From CAZLNO01 sp964561005 (GTDB taxonomy: Bacteria; Pseudomonadota; Alphaproteobacteria; Kiloniellales; Rhodovibrionaceae): a stretch of 26,250 bases of DNA. Position 1 is the stretch's first letter. Every line of letters starts with the position of its first letter. The DNA is taken from contig CAZLNO010000050.1 of assembly GCA_964561005.1 (NCBI GenBank), forward strand, positions 1 to 26,250, read 5' to 3'. The translations under genes and the position numbers were made by a program. Below, piece after piece: positions 8,965-16,591 of this stretch. The notes under the pieces were generated by a model that saw nothing but the letters and a program-made list of their open reading frames with translations, was not told the origin of the DNA and did not search any database.

Positions 8965-9501
8965 ATGGATGCGTATCACAGCGGATTGTTGGTGGTGGAT
9001 ATGCAGGCCCGCCTGGTGCCCGCGCTGGCCGAGCCCGAGGCGGTCGTCGCGCGCATTGGCGTGCTGCTGCAGGCGGCGGCGGGACTGGGCGTGCCCATGC
9101 TGCTGACCGAGCAGTACCCGCGCGGCCTCGGCCATACCGTGAACGAGGTCGCGGCGCGGGCCCCCCAGGCGGAGATCCTGGAAAAGCTTTATTTCTCGGC
9201 CGCAAGGGAGCCCGCCTTCGCGACGCGGGTCAAGGCGCTCGACAGGGACATGCTGGTCGTCTGCGGGGCGGAGACGCATGTCTGCGTGCTGCAAACCTGC
9301 GCCGACCTGCTGCGCCTGGGCTATCGGGTCTGCGTGGTCGCCGACGCCTGCGGCTCGCGGCGCGGCGAGGACAAGGAGCGCGCGCTGGCGCGCCTGGACC
9401 GCCTGGGGGCGCAGGTCGTCACCAGCGAGATGGTCGTCTTCGAATGGCTCGAAAAGGCCGGCACCGATACCTTCCGCGAGGTGAGCAGGCTGATCAAATG
9501 A
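8965..9501 (+). CDS. Isochorismatase-like cysteine hydrolase
   Basis: The product is 178 residues. The catalytic triad of the isochorismatase-like superfamily is visible: Asp12 in LLVVDMQ, Lys74 in EKLYFS, and Cys107 in AETHVCVLQT, with the usual cis-peptide neighbourhood (GAETHVCV). Members hydrolyse nicotinamide, N-carbamoyl compounds or isochorismate, or have unknown substrates; YcaC-like proteins are the nearest type I would suggest. The GTG at 8935 is an alternative start that adds 10 residues; the ATG at 8965 begins just before the conserved LLVVDMQ and is preferred, although the SD is weak. Its stop overlaps the next gene's start (ATGA), so the two are translationally coupled and may act in one pathway. 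A 10-bp palindrome ACCCGCGGGT at 8916-8925 lies upstream and could be an operator. Confidence 0.88.
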   Translation: MDAYHSGLLVVDMQARLVPALAEPEAVVARIGVLLQAAAGLGVPMLLTEQYPRGLGHTVNEVAARAPQAEILEKLYFSAAREPAFATRVKALDRDMLVVCGAETHVCVLQTCADLLRLGYRVCVVADACGSRRGEDKERALARLDRLGAQVVTSEMVVFEWLEKAGTDTFREVSRLIK

Positions 9502-10226
9502 GCAAGACGCGAACGCCGCTGCTGCTGCTGCCGGGCCTCCTGTGCACGCCGGCGCTCTGGTGCCACCAGCTCGACAACCTGGACGCGGTGGCGGAGATGA
9601 GGGTCGCCGACCTCACCCGCCACGACAACATGGCCGAGCTCGCGGCGGCGGCGCTGGCCGAGGCGCCGGAGCGCTTCGCACTGGCCGGACTGTCGATGGG
9701 CGGCTATGTCGCCTTCGAGATCCTGCGTCAGGCGCCGGAGCGCGTCACCCGCCTGGCCCTGCTCGACACCTCGCCGCACCCGGACGCGCCCGCGCAGACC
9801 CGGCGCCGGCGCGACCTGCTTGCCCTGGCGGAGCGCGGCGAGTTCAAGGGCGTGACGCCGCGACTGCTGCCTCTGCTGATCCACGAGGAACGGCTGTCCG
9901 ACACGGCGCTGGCCGACGTCGTCACCGGCATGGCGGAGGCCGTGGGCAAGGACGCCTTCCTGCGCCAGCAGACGGCGATCATGAACCGACCGGACAGCAG
10001 GCCGCTGCTGCCGCGAATCCACGTGCCCACCCTGGTGCTCTGCGGGCGGGAGGATGCGCTGACCCCGCTTGCGGTGCATCGCGAAATGGCCGGAGCGATT
10101 CCCGATGCCCAGCTCGTGGTGGTCGAGAAGTGCGGCCACCTGGCGCCGCTGGAGCGGCCCGAGGCCGTGACCTCGACGCTGCGGGCCTGGCTGAAAGCCG
10201 CGCCGGGCTCTGCGGCGGCCGGGTAG
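9498..10226 (+). CDS. Alpha/beta hydrolase
   Basis: The product is 242 residues with an alpha/beta-hydrolase fold. The oxyanion region is LLLLPGLLCTPALW (7-21), the nucleophile elbow is GLSMGGY with Ser66, the acid is Asp186 in CGREDALTP, and the catalytic His is His214 in KCGHLAPLERP. The family includes esterases, lactonases and C-C bond hydrolases; the substrate cannot be read from the sequence. The ATG at 9498 overlaps the preceding stop by 4 nt (ATGA), which fixes this start although the frame stays open far upstream. Coupling to a cysteine hydrolase suggests sequential hydrolytic steps on one small molecule (inference). It converges on the lipoprotein gene with only 9 nt between stops. 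Confidence 0.9.
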   Translation: MSKTRTPLLLLPGLLCTPALWCHQLDNLDAVAEMRVADLTRHDNMAELAAAALAEAPERFALAGLSMGGYVAFEILRQAPERVTRLALLDTSPHPDAPAQTRRRRDLLALAERGEFKGVTPRLLPLLIHEERLSDTALADVVTGMAEAVGKDAFLRQQTAIMNRPDSRPLLPRIHVPTLVLCGREDALTPLAVHREMAGAIPDAQLVVVEKCGHLAPLERPEAVTSTLRAWLKAAPGSAAAG

Positions 10227-10235
10227 GCGCCGGGC

Positions 10236-10850
10236 TCAGTCGAAGAAGTCGTCGTCGCGGCCGTCGCCGGTGGTCTCGTCGCGCGGCGGGAAGAGGGCAG
10301 CCGTGGCGTTGCGGACGAAGCTCTCGAAGCGCGGGTCCGCCGGTCCGGCGATGCCGCCGCGCCGCGCCCGCAGCGAGGTGAGGGCACTGTCGCCGAAGCA
10401 ATAGGTCAGCATCAACTCCGTCTTCTCCGGCGGCGCGGCAGCCTGCTTGCGGCTGCCGTAGCAAATGTCGTCGAAGTTGATGTCGATGGCCGGGGAGAAC
10501 AGCGCGACCAGGCGGAAGGGCGAGCGCGCATCGGCCTCGCCGGTGGTCAGGGGCAGTCGGCTGGCGAAGCCCGTGGTGCGGATGGCCTGGGCGGTCGCGG
10601 CATGCACCGTCTCGTCCGGCGCGGCGAAGGGGTTGCCGACGAGTTCCAGCTTGACGCCGTCGTACTTGCCGGCGGAGTTCAGGATCGTGGGTCCATAGGT
10701 CGGCGCGATGTAGGACCGCGAGATCACGATGCCGCGCTGGGAGGCGCAGCCGGCCAGCATCAACGGCACGGCGAGCGCGAGCGCAAGACCCGGACGGACA
10801 CGGTTACCCCGGCATTTGCGAGCTGCCGATCGAGTCTCGCCCTTCGACAA
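10236..10850 (-). CDS. Putative lipoprotein of unknown function, start uncertain
   Basis: The secure part is a lipoprotein signal ending in PLMLAGC followed by ASQRG, so after lipidation the mature protein starts at that Cys and sits in the envelope. The mature part is about 170 residues, with two further Cys (ICYG and TYCFG) that could pair, and an acidic end DGRDDDFFD. I recognise no family. No ATG or GTG occurs at a sensible distance upstream: in frame, the region before the signal runs into a hairpin repeat, and the nearest usable start there is TTG at 10850, inside the repeat loop. I use it as a provisional end. The true start may be another rare codon, or it may have been replaced or displaced by the repeat insertion. 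The frame continues into the assembly gap. Confidence 0.6.
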   Translation of the reverse strand: MSKGETRSAARKCRGNRVRPGLALALAVPLMLAGCASQRGIVISRSYIAPTYGPTILNSAGKYDGVKLELVGNPFAAPDETVHAATAQAIRTTGFASRLPLTTGEADARSPFRLVALFSPAIDINFDDICYGSRKQAAAPPEKTELMLTYCFGDSALTSLRARRGGIAGPADPRFESFVRNATAALFPPRDETTGDGRDDDFFD

Positions 10851-10862
10851 GCTCAGGGCGAG
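10836..10862. repeat. Dispersed hairpin repeat, copy 1
   Basis: CTCGCCCT (10836-10843) and AGGGCGAG (10855-10862) form a perfect 8-bp stem around the 11-nt loop TCGACAAGCTC. The same loop, or its reverse complement with one change, recurs at 11061-11087 and 17625-17653 with different stems. The repeat overlaps the upstream edge of the lipoprotein gene. Confidence 0.75.
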
Positions 10863-10875
10863 GGTATCGCGCCGA

Positions 10876-10975
10876 NNNNNNNNNNNNNNNNNNNNNNNNN
10901 NNNNNNNNNNNNNNNNNNNNNNNNNNNNNNNNNNNNNNNNNNNNNNNNNNNNNNNNNNNNNNNNNNNNNNNNNNN
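10876..10975. other. Assembly gap (100 N)
   Basis: Exactly 100 N, the conventional placeholder for a gap of unknown size. The left side ends in TCGCGCCGA and the right side starts a 24-bp tandem array whose unit ends in the same bases, so the break lies inside the tandem repeat and the missing length cannot be inferred. The 300 bp from 10851 to 11150 hold only this gap, the array and hairpin repeats; I see no gene there. Confidence 0.95.
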
Positions 10976-11054
10976 GCCGGTCCAGCGACCTCGCGCCGAG
11001 CCGGTCCAGCGACCTCGCGCCGAGCCGGTCCAGCGACCTCGCGCCGAGCCGGTC
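10976..11054. repeat. 24-bp tandem repeat array, at least three units
   Basis: Three identical 24-bp units (10976-10999, 11000-11023, 11024-11047) begin GCCGGTCCAGCG and end ACCTCGCGCCGA; a partial fourth (GCCGGTC) follows. The array is truncated on the left by the assembly gap, where the flank ends with the last nine bases of the unit. It has no spacers, so it is not a CRISPR. The unit length is a multiple of three and stays open on both strands, but no credible gene covers it. Confidence 0.9.
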
Positions 11055-11060
11055 GACCCT

Positions 11061-11087
11061 CCTCATGCTGAGCCCGTCGAAGCATGA
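11061..11087. repeat. Dispersed hairpin repeat, copy 2
   Basis: TCATGCT (11063-11069) and AGCATGA (11081-11087) form a 7-bp stem around the loop GAGCCCGTCGA, the reverse complement type of the copy 1 loop. The 29 bases from 11061 differ from the copy at 17625-17653 at only three positions (one in the loop, two at the end). Confidence 0.75.
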
Positions 11088-11150
11088 ATCCCTCCAGGAA
11101 ACCGACGACTTGAGCGCGAGGTCTCGGCAAAGCACATGCCGCGCCGCGCC

Positions 11151-11384
11151 TCAGGGCCGGGACTTCTCCTCCATGATATAGAGCAGTTCGCTCTCCAGGT
11201 CAGCACGGCGCCTGAGCAGACGCTCGTGCTCGGGGTCCGTCTCGTCCGGCGTGCTGCCGAGCTGCTCCGACACCTCGCCGTAGCGCTGCGCCACGTTCAG
11301 GAAGGTCGAGTTGGTCTCCAGCAGGTTCCTGATCTTCTCCTGGTACTCCGGAAACCGCTCGATCAAATTGAGATGCAGCGTCAT
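11151..11384 (-). CDS. DUF465 / YdcH-like small coiled-coil protein
   Basis: The product is 77 residues, highly charged and helical, with the DUF465-like pattern RFPEYQEKIRNLLETNSTF, then QRYGEVSEQL, then LLRRRADLESELLYIMEE. DUF465 proteins are small, abundant and of unknown function. I chose ATG 11384 because GGGGAGG lies 7 nt upstream and because the family begins about here; the frame extends to 11477 but the extra residues look non-conserved. It is transcribed in the same direction as the chelatase-like gene, 123 nt away, so it may have its own promoter. The spacer contains TAGGGTGCGC close to the chelatase stop. Confidence 0.8.
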   Translation of the reverse strand: MTLHLNLIERFPEYQEKIRNLLETNSTFLNVAQRYGEVSEQLGSTPDETDPEHERLLRRRADLESELLYIMEEKSRP

Positions 11385-11507
11385 CGCGGAACCTCCCCGT
11401 GTTGCCTGGTCGTGATGTTGCTTGATAGTGGCCCAGCTTACGGAAGGCGGCGCGGCCTGCGCTTTGACATGGAACAATTTTCGAGATGATTGAACGCTGG
11501 GCGCACC

Positions 11508-12230
11508 CTACGCCAGGGCTGCCTCCGCCGCGTCGCGGATCAGCGCCGCCATGCCGGCCTCGGCGCCGACCGGGCCGGCGTAGACCGCCTCGGCGCCGCT
11601 TTCCGCCAGGAGGGCCGGCACGTCCTCGCGGCCGTGCTCGCCGGCGTCGGTGAAGAAGCCGACCGCCACCCAGCGCGCCGGACCAGGCCGCGCGAGCGCC
11701 TCGGCGAGCGTGGGGGACTGTTCGAGGAAGGCCGTCGCGACGGCCGCGAAGCTGCCCCGGTCGGCGATGCGCGCGGCCTGCGCCTCGGCCGTGGCGGCGG
11801 AGGTGCGCGACTTCGGCGTGCCGTGGCCGACCAGGAGCATGCCCGTGTCGCGCAGCCGCCATTCCTCTTTCGCGCAGGCGTGCGCCGCCATGTCGTGCAG
11901 GAGCGCCGCCATCCCCGGATGCGCGCCGACGGCCCGCGCCACCGTGGTGCGGCCGGCGATCGGCAGGGCTTGCAGGTGGCGGTTCAGGATGTCCAGCGTG
12001 TAGCCTTCCGCCATCAGGTAGGGAACGAGCACCACGGGTGCCGGGGACAGCGCCGCGGCCACATCCTCCAGGAACGGCTCGGTCCGTAGCGCGCAAGCTC
12101 GCACATCGGCGAAGCGCGCGCCTTTGTCCTGGTCGCGAAGCCGCGCCGCGTGCGCCTCCGCCGTCAACGCCACGCCGCGCGCGCCGTGGGCGCAGATGAC
12201 CAGCGAGGGCCGGCCTGTCGTCGGCTGCAT
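11508..12230 (-). CDS. CbiX/SirB-type chelatase-like protein
   Basis: The product is 240 residues in two similar halves, the class II chelatase architecture. The first half has LVICAHGARG with His15 and a VVLVPYLMAEGYTLD stretch; the second has MLLVGHGTPKS with His136. CbiX/SirB proteins insert cobalt or iron into sirohydrochlorin using such histidines. The ATG at 12230 has GGAGG 5 nt upstream and is preferred to the GTG at 12248. It starts 36 nt after the parE stop on the same strand and may be co-transcribed with it. There are no other tetrapyrrole genes in the window, so the substrate is not supported by context; a relative with another metal or function is possible. Confidence 0.8.
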   Translation of the reverse strand: MQPTTGRPSLVICAHGARGVALTAEAHAARLRDQDKGARFADVRACALRTEPFLEDVAAALSPAPVVLVPYLMAEGYTLDILNRHLQALPIAGRTTVARAVGAHPGMAALLHDMAAHACAKEEWRLRDTGMLLVGHGTPKSRTSAATAEAQAARIADRGSFAAVATAFLEQSPTLAEALARPGPARWVAVGFFTDAGEHGREDVPALLAESGAEAVYAGPVGAEAGMAALIRDAAEAALA

Positions 12231-12266
12231 GGGGTCCTCCAGGATCACGCCCGTTCCGGAGAGGAG

Positions 12267-14267
12267 TTAGACGTCCAAGGCGTCCTCGTCCAGGAAGCGG
12301 GCGCGGTCCTGGATGAAGGCGAAGCGGGCCTCGGGCTTCCGCCCCATCAGGCGCTCCACCAGGCCGCGGGCCTCCTCGGCGTCGGTGTGCGGATCGGGCG
12401 ACTCGTGGTCGCTCACGACCACGCGCAGCAGGGTGCGCCGCGCCGGGTCCATCGTGGTTTCCTTGAGCTGGCGCGGCGGCATCTCGCCCAGGCCCTTGAA
12501 GCGGCTGACCTCGACCTTGCCGCGGCTCTTGAAGTGGCCGTCCAGCAGCTCTTCCTTGTGCGCGTCGTCGCGGGCGTAGACCACCTCGCCGCCCTGGGCC
12601 AGGCGATAGAGCGGCGGCTGCGCCAGGAAGAGGCGGCCGCCCTCGATCAACCCCGGCATCTCGCGGTAGAAGAAGGTGATCAGCAGCGAGGCGATGTGGG
12701 CGCCGTCGACGTCGGCGTCGCACATGATGATGACCCGCTCGTAGCGCAGCTTGTCGGGATCGAAGTCCTTGCCCCGGCCGCAGCCCAGCGCCTGCAGGAT
12801 GTCGTTGATCTCCTGGTTGGCGCGCAGCTTGTCGGCCGAGGCGCTGGCCACGTTCAGGATCTTGCCGCGCAGCGGCAGCACCGCCTGGGTGTCGCGGTTG
12901 CGCGCCTGCTTGGCCGAGCCGCCGGCGGAGTCGCCCTCGACCAGGAAGATCTCGGTGTCCTCCGCGCGGTTGCGCGCGCAGTCGGCCAGCTTGCCGGGCA
13001 GGCGCAGGCGGCGGGTGGCCGACTGGCGCTTCAGCTCCCGTTCCTTGCGCTTGCGCTGGCGCTCCTCGGCGCGCTCGATCAGGCGCTCCAGCAGCGCCTT
13101 GCTGCGCTCGGGATGGGCGGCCAGCCAGTGGTCGAAGTGGTCCTTGATCGCGGTCTCCACCAGCCGGGTCGCCTCCGGCGTGCCCAGGCGCTCCTTGGTC
13201 TGGCCCTGGAACTGCGGGTTGCGGACGAAGATCGACAAGAGCGCGCAGGCGCCGCCCAGGATGTCGTCGCCGGTGATCTGCTGCGCCTTTTTGTTGCCGA
13301 CGATCTCGCCGTAGGTCTTGATGCCGCGCAGCAGGGCGCTGCGCAGGCCCTGCTCGTGGGTGCCGCCCTGCGGCGTGGGCACGGTGTTGCAGTAGGAGCT
13401 GGCGAAGCCCTCCTCGTCGGCCGGCCAGGTGACCGCCCACTCCACGCGGCCGGCACCGTCGGGGAACTCCGCCTGCCCGGCGAAGGGCTCGGGCGTGAGC
13501 GCCGTTCGATTGGCAAGCTGCGCCTGCAGGGCGTCGCGCAGGCCGCCGGGATAGTGCAGCCTCGCGCTTTCGGGGCAGCTCGCGCGCTCGCTCTCGCCGA
13601 TCAGCGCCGGGTCGCACGTCCAGCGGATCTCCACGCCCTTGAAGAGGTAGGCCTTGGACCGGGCCATGCGGTAGAGCACCGGCGGGCGGAAGCCGGCGTG
13701 GCCGAAGATCTCCGGGTCGGGCCGGAAGGTCACCGTGGTGCCGCGCCGGTTCTGCACCGCGCCCAGGTCCTCCAGCGGCCCCTGCGGCGTGCCCCTGGCG
13801 AAGCGCTGGCGCCACAGCCGGCGCTCGCGCGCCACCTCGACCGTCAGCGTCTCGGCCAGCGCGTTGACGACGGAGACGCCCACGCCGTGCAGGCCGCCCG
13901 CGGTGGCGTAGGCCTTGTCGGCGAACTTGGCGCCGGAATGCAGCGTGGTGAAGATCACCTCCAGCGCCGACTTGTCCCGGAACTTGGGGTGCGCGTCGAC
14001 CGGGATGCCGCGGCCGTTGTCGCGCACCGTGATCTCGTTGGCCGCCGACAGCTCGATCTCGATTCGCGTGGCGTGGCCGGCCACGGCCTCGTCCATCGCG
14101 TTGTCCAGCAGCTCGGCGACGAGGTGGTGCAGCGCGCGCTCGTCGGTGCCGCCGACGTACATGCCGGGCCGCCGGCGCACCGGCTCCAACCCCTCCAGGA
14201 CCTCGATGTCCTTGGCGGTGTAGGCGGTCTCCCCGCCGGTCTTCAGCCCCTTGAACAGATCGCTCAT
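12267..14267 (-). CDS. parE: DNA topoisomerase IV subunit B
   Basis: This is the ATPase subunit of topoisomerase IV, which with ParC decatenates daughter chromosomes. It has 666 residues, the length expected for alphaproteobacterial ParE and shorter than GyrB. In order: the GHKL ATPase with ELLDNAMDEA (52-61, catalytic Glu52 and Mg-binding Asn56), DNGRGIPV (83-90), GGLHGVGVSVVNAL (124-137); the transducer domain with QTKERLG (357-363, ATP-contacting Lys358); and TOPRIM with EGDSAGGSA (445-453), PLRGKILNV (466-474) and DADVDGAH (518-525). The C-terminus is complete. An SD (GGGAG) precedes ATG 14267. It is divergent from the thioesterase gene with 106 bp between; CGTTAACG at 14323-14330 is a small palindrome in that region. 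Confidence 0.96.
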   Translation of the reverse strand: MSDLFKGLKTGGETAYTAKDIEVLEGLEPVRRRPGMYVGGTDERALHHLVAELLDNAMDEAVAGHATRIEIELSAANEITVRDNGRGIPVDAHPKFRDKSALEVIFTTLHSGAKFADKAYATAGGLHGVGVSVVNALAETLTVEVARERRLWRQRFARGTPQGPLEDLGAVQNRRGTTVTFRPDPEIFGHAGFRPPVLYRMARSKAYLFKGVEIRWTCDPALIGESERASCPESARLHYPGGLRDALQAQLANRTALTPEPFAGQAEFPDGAGRVEWAVTWPADEEGFASSYCNTVPTPQGGTHEQGLRSALLRGIKTYGEIVGNKKAQQITGDDILGGACALLSIFVRNPQFQGQTKERLGTPEATRLVETAIKDHFDHWLAAHPERSKALLERLIERAEERQRKRKERELKRQSATRRLRLPGKLADCARNRAEDTEIFLVEGDSAGGSAKQARNRDTQAVLPLRGKILNVASASADKLRANQEINDILQALGCGRGKDFDPDKLRYERVIIMCDADVDGAHIASLLITFFYREMPGLIEGGRLFLAQPPLYRLAQGGEVVYARDDAHKEELLDGHFKSRGKVEVSRFKGLGEMPPRQLKETTMDPARRTLLRVVVSDHESPDPHTDAEEARGLVERLMGRKPEARFAFIQDRARFLDEDALDV

Positions 14268-14373
14268 GCCGCTCCCGCGCTGGCGTCGTATTGTTGCCTC
14301 CTTAGAAGATAGAGTACAAGGGCGTTAACGTAACCCTAAATCTAGTCCACTCAGGTTCGCTGGAGACGCCGCG

Positions 14374-14763
14374 ATGTCCGATGAAGCCCGGCCCCCCGCC
14401 ATCGAGCCGGCGCTGCGCACGCTCGCCATGCCGGCCGATGCCAACCCCAACGGCGACATCTTCGGCGGCTGGGTGCTGGCGCAGATGGACCTGGCCGGTT
14501 CGGTGCCCGCCACCGAGCGCGCCCAGGGCCGGATCGCCACCGTGGCCATGGATGCCGTGCGCTTCCACCGGCCGGTCTTCGTCGGCGACCTGGTGAGCTG
14601 CTATGCCCAGGTGACGCGCGTGGGCACCACCTCGATCACCGTGGACGTGCAGGTCTGGGTCCGCCGGCGCAAGGACGCCACGCTGGTCAAGGTCACCGAG
14701 GGCCACCTGACCTATGTCGCCATCGACGAGCAGGGCCGGAAGCGCCAGGTGCCGCCGGGGTGA
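14374..14763 (+). CDS. Acyl-CoA thioesterase, YciA-like hotdog protein
   Basis: The product is 129 residues, a single hotdog domain. The active-site helix region is NPNGDIFGGWVLAQMD (26-41), followed by ATVAMDAVRFHRPVFVGDLV (residues about 53-72) and a C-terminal strand VTEGHLTYVAIDEQGRK. This is the YciA/acyl-CoA hydrolase pattern, in which the conserved Asp of GDIFGGW acts in hydrolysis of acyl-CoA to free acid and CoA. It is divergent from parE. The next gene starts 57 nt downstream in the same direction and could share the transcript. Chain-length preference cannot be read from the sequence. Confidence 0.92.
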   Translation: MSDEARPPAIEPALRTLAMPADANPNGDIFGGWVLAQMDLAGSVPATERAQGRIATVAMDAVRFHRPVFVGDLVSCYAQVTRVGTTSITVDVQVWVRRRKDATLVKVTEGHLTYVAIDEQGRKRQVPPG

Positions 14764-14820
14764 GGTGGCGGCAACGATAACTGATACGTTCTTGATTCGC
14801 CTGGTATCGAAGAGGGGATG

Positions 14821-15189
14821 ATGAAAGCGAACTCGTCTATCAAGGCAGCGTTCATTTGCCTGGTTTCCATGCCCGCCCTGGCCGGCGAGGCCGACGTGGT
14901 GGATGCCACCGCGACACGGGCCGGCGACGGCACCTGGCGCTTCGAGGTGACCGTCCGCCACGCCGACGAGGGTTGGGACCACTACGCCGACCAGTGGCAG
15001 GTGCTGGCGCCGGACGGCACGGTCCTGGGCACCCGCACCCTGTACCACCCTCACGTCAACGAGCAGCCGTTCACGCGGTCCCTGTCCGGCGTCCAGGTTC
15101 CGCCGGAGGCGGATACGGTCACCATTCGCGCGCGCGACAGCGTGCACGGCCACGGGGGCGAGACGGTGACGGTAAAACTGCCGCGCTGA
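14821..15189 (+). CDS. Small secreted protein of unknown function
   Basis: The product is 122 residues. The N-terminus is a classical Sec signal: a lysine-containing start, the hydrophobic AAFICLVSMPALA, and a probable cleavage after Ala21 (ALA before GEA). The mature domain is about 100 residues and rich in beta strand, with WRFEVTVRHADEGWDHYADQ, LGTRTLYHPHVNEQPFTRS and several His (GWDHYAD, LYHPHVNEQ, VHGHGG) that could bind metal. Two consecutive ATGs exist at 14818 and 14821; GAGGGG runs directly into the first, so the second has the better spacing. I believe related short proteins occur in other alphaproteobacteria but know no function. It is convergent with the cfa gene. Confidence 0.8.
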   Translation: MKANSSIKAAFICLVSMPALAGEADVVDATATRAGDGTWRFEVTVRHADEGWDHYADQWQVLAPDGTVLGTRTLYHPHVNEQPFTRSLSGVQVPPEADTVTIRARDSVHGHGGETVTVKLPR

Positions 15190-15219
15190 TCCCCGTCGAC
15201 GCGGGCCGCCGCGGGGGCG

Positions 15220-16455
15220 CTACTCCGCGGCCTGGGTGTGGCGGGCCTCGGCCAGCTTGGCGCGCTCCCAGTCGGTAATGTAGTCGCGGGTCAGCGGCAC
15301 CGCGTCCTGCTGCCGGGCGAGCTGGATCTGGAAGACCATCTGGCCCATCTCGCGGAAGGAGACCTCGCAGCCGGTCAGGTAGAACTCCCACATCCGGCAG
15401 AACCGCTCGTCGTACAGCCGCTTGACCCGCGCGCGGTTGTGGGCGAAGCGCTCGCGCCAGGCACGCAGCGTATAGGCATAGTGCAGGCGCAGGATCTCGA
15501 TGTCGGTGACCCAGAGGCCCTCGCGCTCGATGGGGGCCAGCACCTCGGACAGCGCCGGGGTGTAGCCGCCGGGGAAGATGTACTTGCGCAGCCAGGGATT
15601 GGTGCCGCCCGGCGGGTCCATGCGGCCGATGGCGTGCAGCAGCGCCACGCCGTCCGCGCTCAGCAGCTCGCGCACCTTGCGGAAGAATTCCCGGTAGTAG
15701 GTCGTGCCCACGTGCTCGAACATCCCGACCGACACGATGCGGTCGTAGCGGCCCGTCAGATCGCGGTAGTCCTGCAGGCGGAACTGCACCTGCTCGTCCA
15801 GCCCGGCGCCCTTGGCGCGCTGCCGGCTGACCTTGAGCTGTTCCTCCGACAGCGTGATCCCGGTCACCTGGGCGCCGGTCTCCCGGCCGAGATAGAGACC
15901 AAGCCCGCCCCAGCCCGAGCCGATGTCGAGCACCTCCAGCCCCGGCTCGTCCAATAGCAGCTTGGCCGCGAGGTGGCGCTTCTTGTTCTCCTGCGCCTGC
16001 TCGATGGTCTCGTCGGGGCGGGTGAAATAGGCGCAGGAATACTGCCGGTCGGAATCCAGGAAGAGGTCGTAGAGCTCGCCGGAGAGGTCGTAGTGATGGG
16101 CGACGTTGCGGCGTGCGCGGCCGATAGGGTTGTAGGTGCGCAGGGGCCGCAGGACCCGGCCCAGGCCCTCGAACAGGCCCCACAGGGGGTGGGTCTCGAG
16201 CTGCCGGACGTTGCGCCCGGCCAGCGTGAGGAAGTCGAAGAGCGTGCCCTCCTCGACCGTCAGCTTGCCGTCCATGTAGGCTTCGCCCACGGCGAGCTTC
16301 GGATTGCCCAGGAGGCGCAGCTCCGTCGGACGGTCGGCGATGCGAATCGTGGCTTTCGGATCGCCCTGTCCGAAGGTTTCCGACTTCCCGGCGGCATCCA
16401 CGACCGTGAGCGTGCCCTCACGGACGATACGGCGAAACAGGACCGCGGCCAGCAT
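15220..16455 (-). CDS. cfa: Cyclopropane-fatty-acyl-phospholipid synthase
   Basis: The enzyme transfers a methylene from S-adenosylmethionine to cis double bonds of membrane phospholipid acyl chains. It has 411 residues from the chosen start. Visible are RNVAHHYDLSGELYDLFLD (116-134), QYSCAYF (138-144), the SAM loop VLDIGSGWGG (175-184), GITLSEEQ (199-206), SVGMFEHVG and the C-terminal GYTPALSEV and YTLRAWRERF stretches of the family. ATG 16455 is preferred because CFA proteins usually start just before a GTLTVVDAAG-like strand; ATG 16578 would add 41 residues with no clear family match and sits only 13 bp from the EamA stop. The 136 bp upstream hold a perfect inverted repeat GCTTTG/CAAAGC at 16520-16533. 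Confidence 0.93.
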   Translation of the reverse strand: MLAAVLFRRIVREGTLTVVDAAGKSETFGQGDPKATIRIADRPTELRLLGNPKLAVGEAYMDGKLTVEEGTLFDFLTLAGRNVRQLETHPLWGLFEGLGRVLRPLRTYNPIGRARRNVAHHYDLSGELYDLFLDSDRQYSCAYFTRPDETIEQAQENKKRHLAAKLLLDEPGLEVLDIGSGWGGLGLYLGRETGAQVTGITLSEEQLKVSRQRAKGAGLDEQVQFRLQDYRDLTGRYDRIVSVGMFEHVGTTYYREFFRKVRELLSADGVALLHAIGRMDPPGGTNPWLRKYIFPGGYTPALSEVLAPIEREGLWVTDIEILRLHYAYTLRAWRERFAHNRARVKRLYDERFCRMWEFYLTGCEVSFREMGQMVFQIQLARQQDAVPLTRDYITDWERAKLAEARHTQAAE

Positions 16456-16591
16456 TCTCGTCCAATAACCTCTGAACCTGTCGCTCGCCGGCGCCTCGGG
16501 GCGGTCGGCGTTATGTGTTGCTTTGAGCAAAGCGTAGCCGAGCCGGCGCCACGCTGTCCATAACCGGCGGCCGGTCATCCCCGCATGGGAC

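Noticed and set aside
10976..11054. Tandem repeat considered as a CRISPR array
   Set aside because: Units are contiguous with no spacers, and no cas genes are nearby.
11200..13815. A minus-strand open frame of 871 codons in another frame of parE and the chelatase-like gene
   Set aside because: Arg-, Gly- and Ala-rich shadow with no motifs; parE motifs are intact in the true frame.
16456..16578. N-terminal 41-residue extension of Cfa from ATG 16578
   Set aside because: It does not look like the family N-terminus; kept only as an alternative start.
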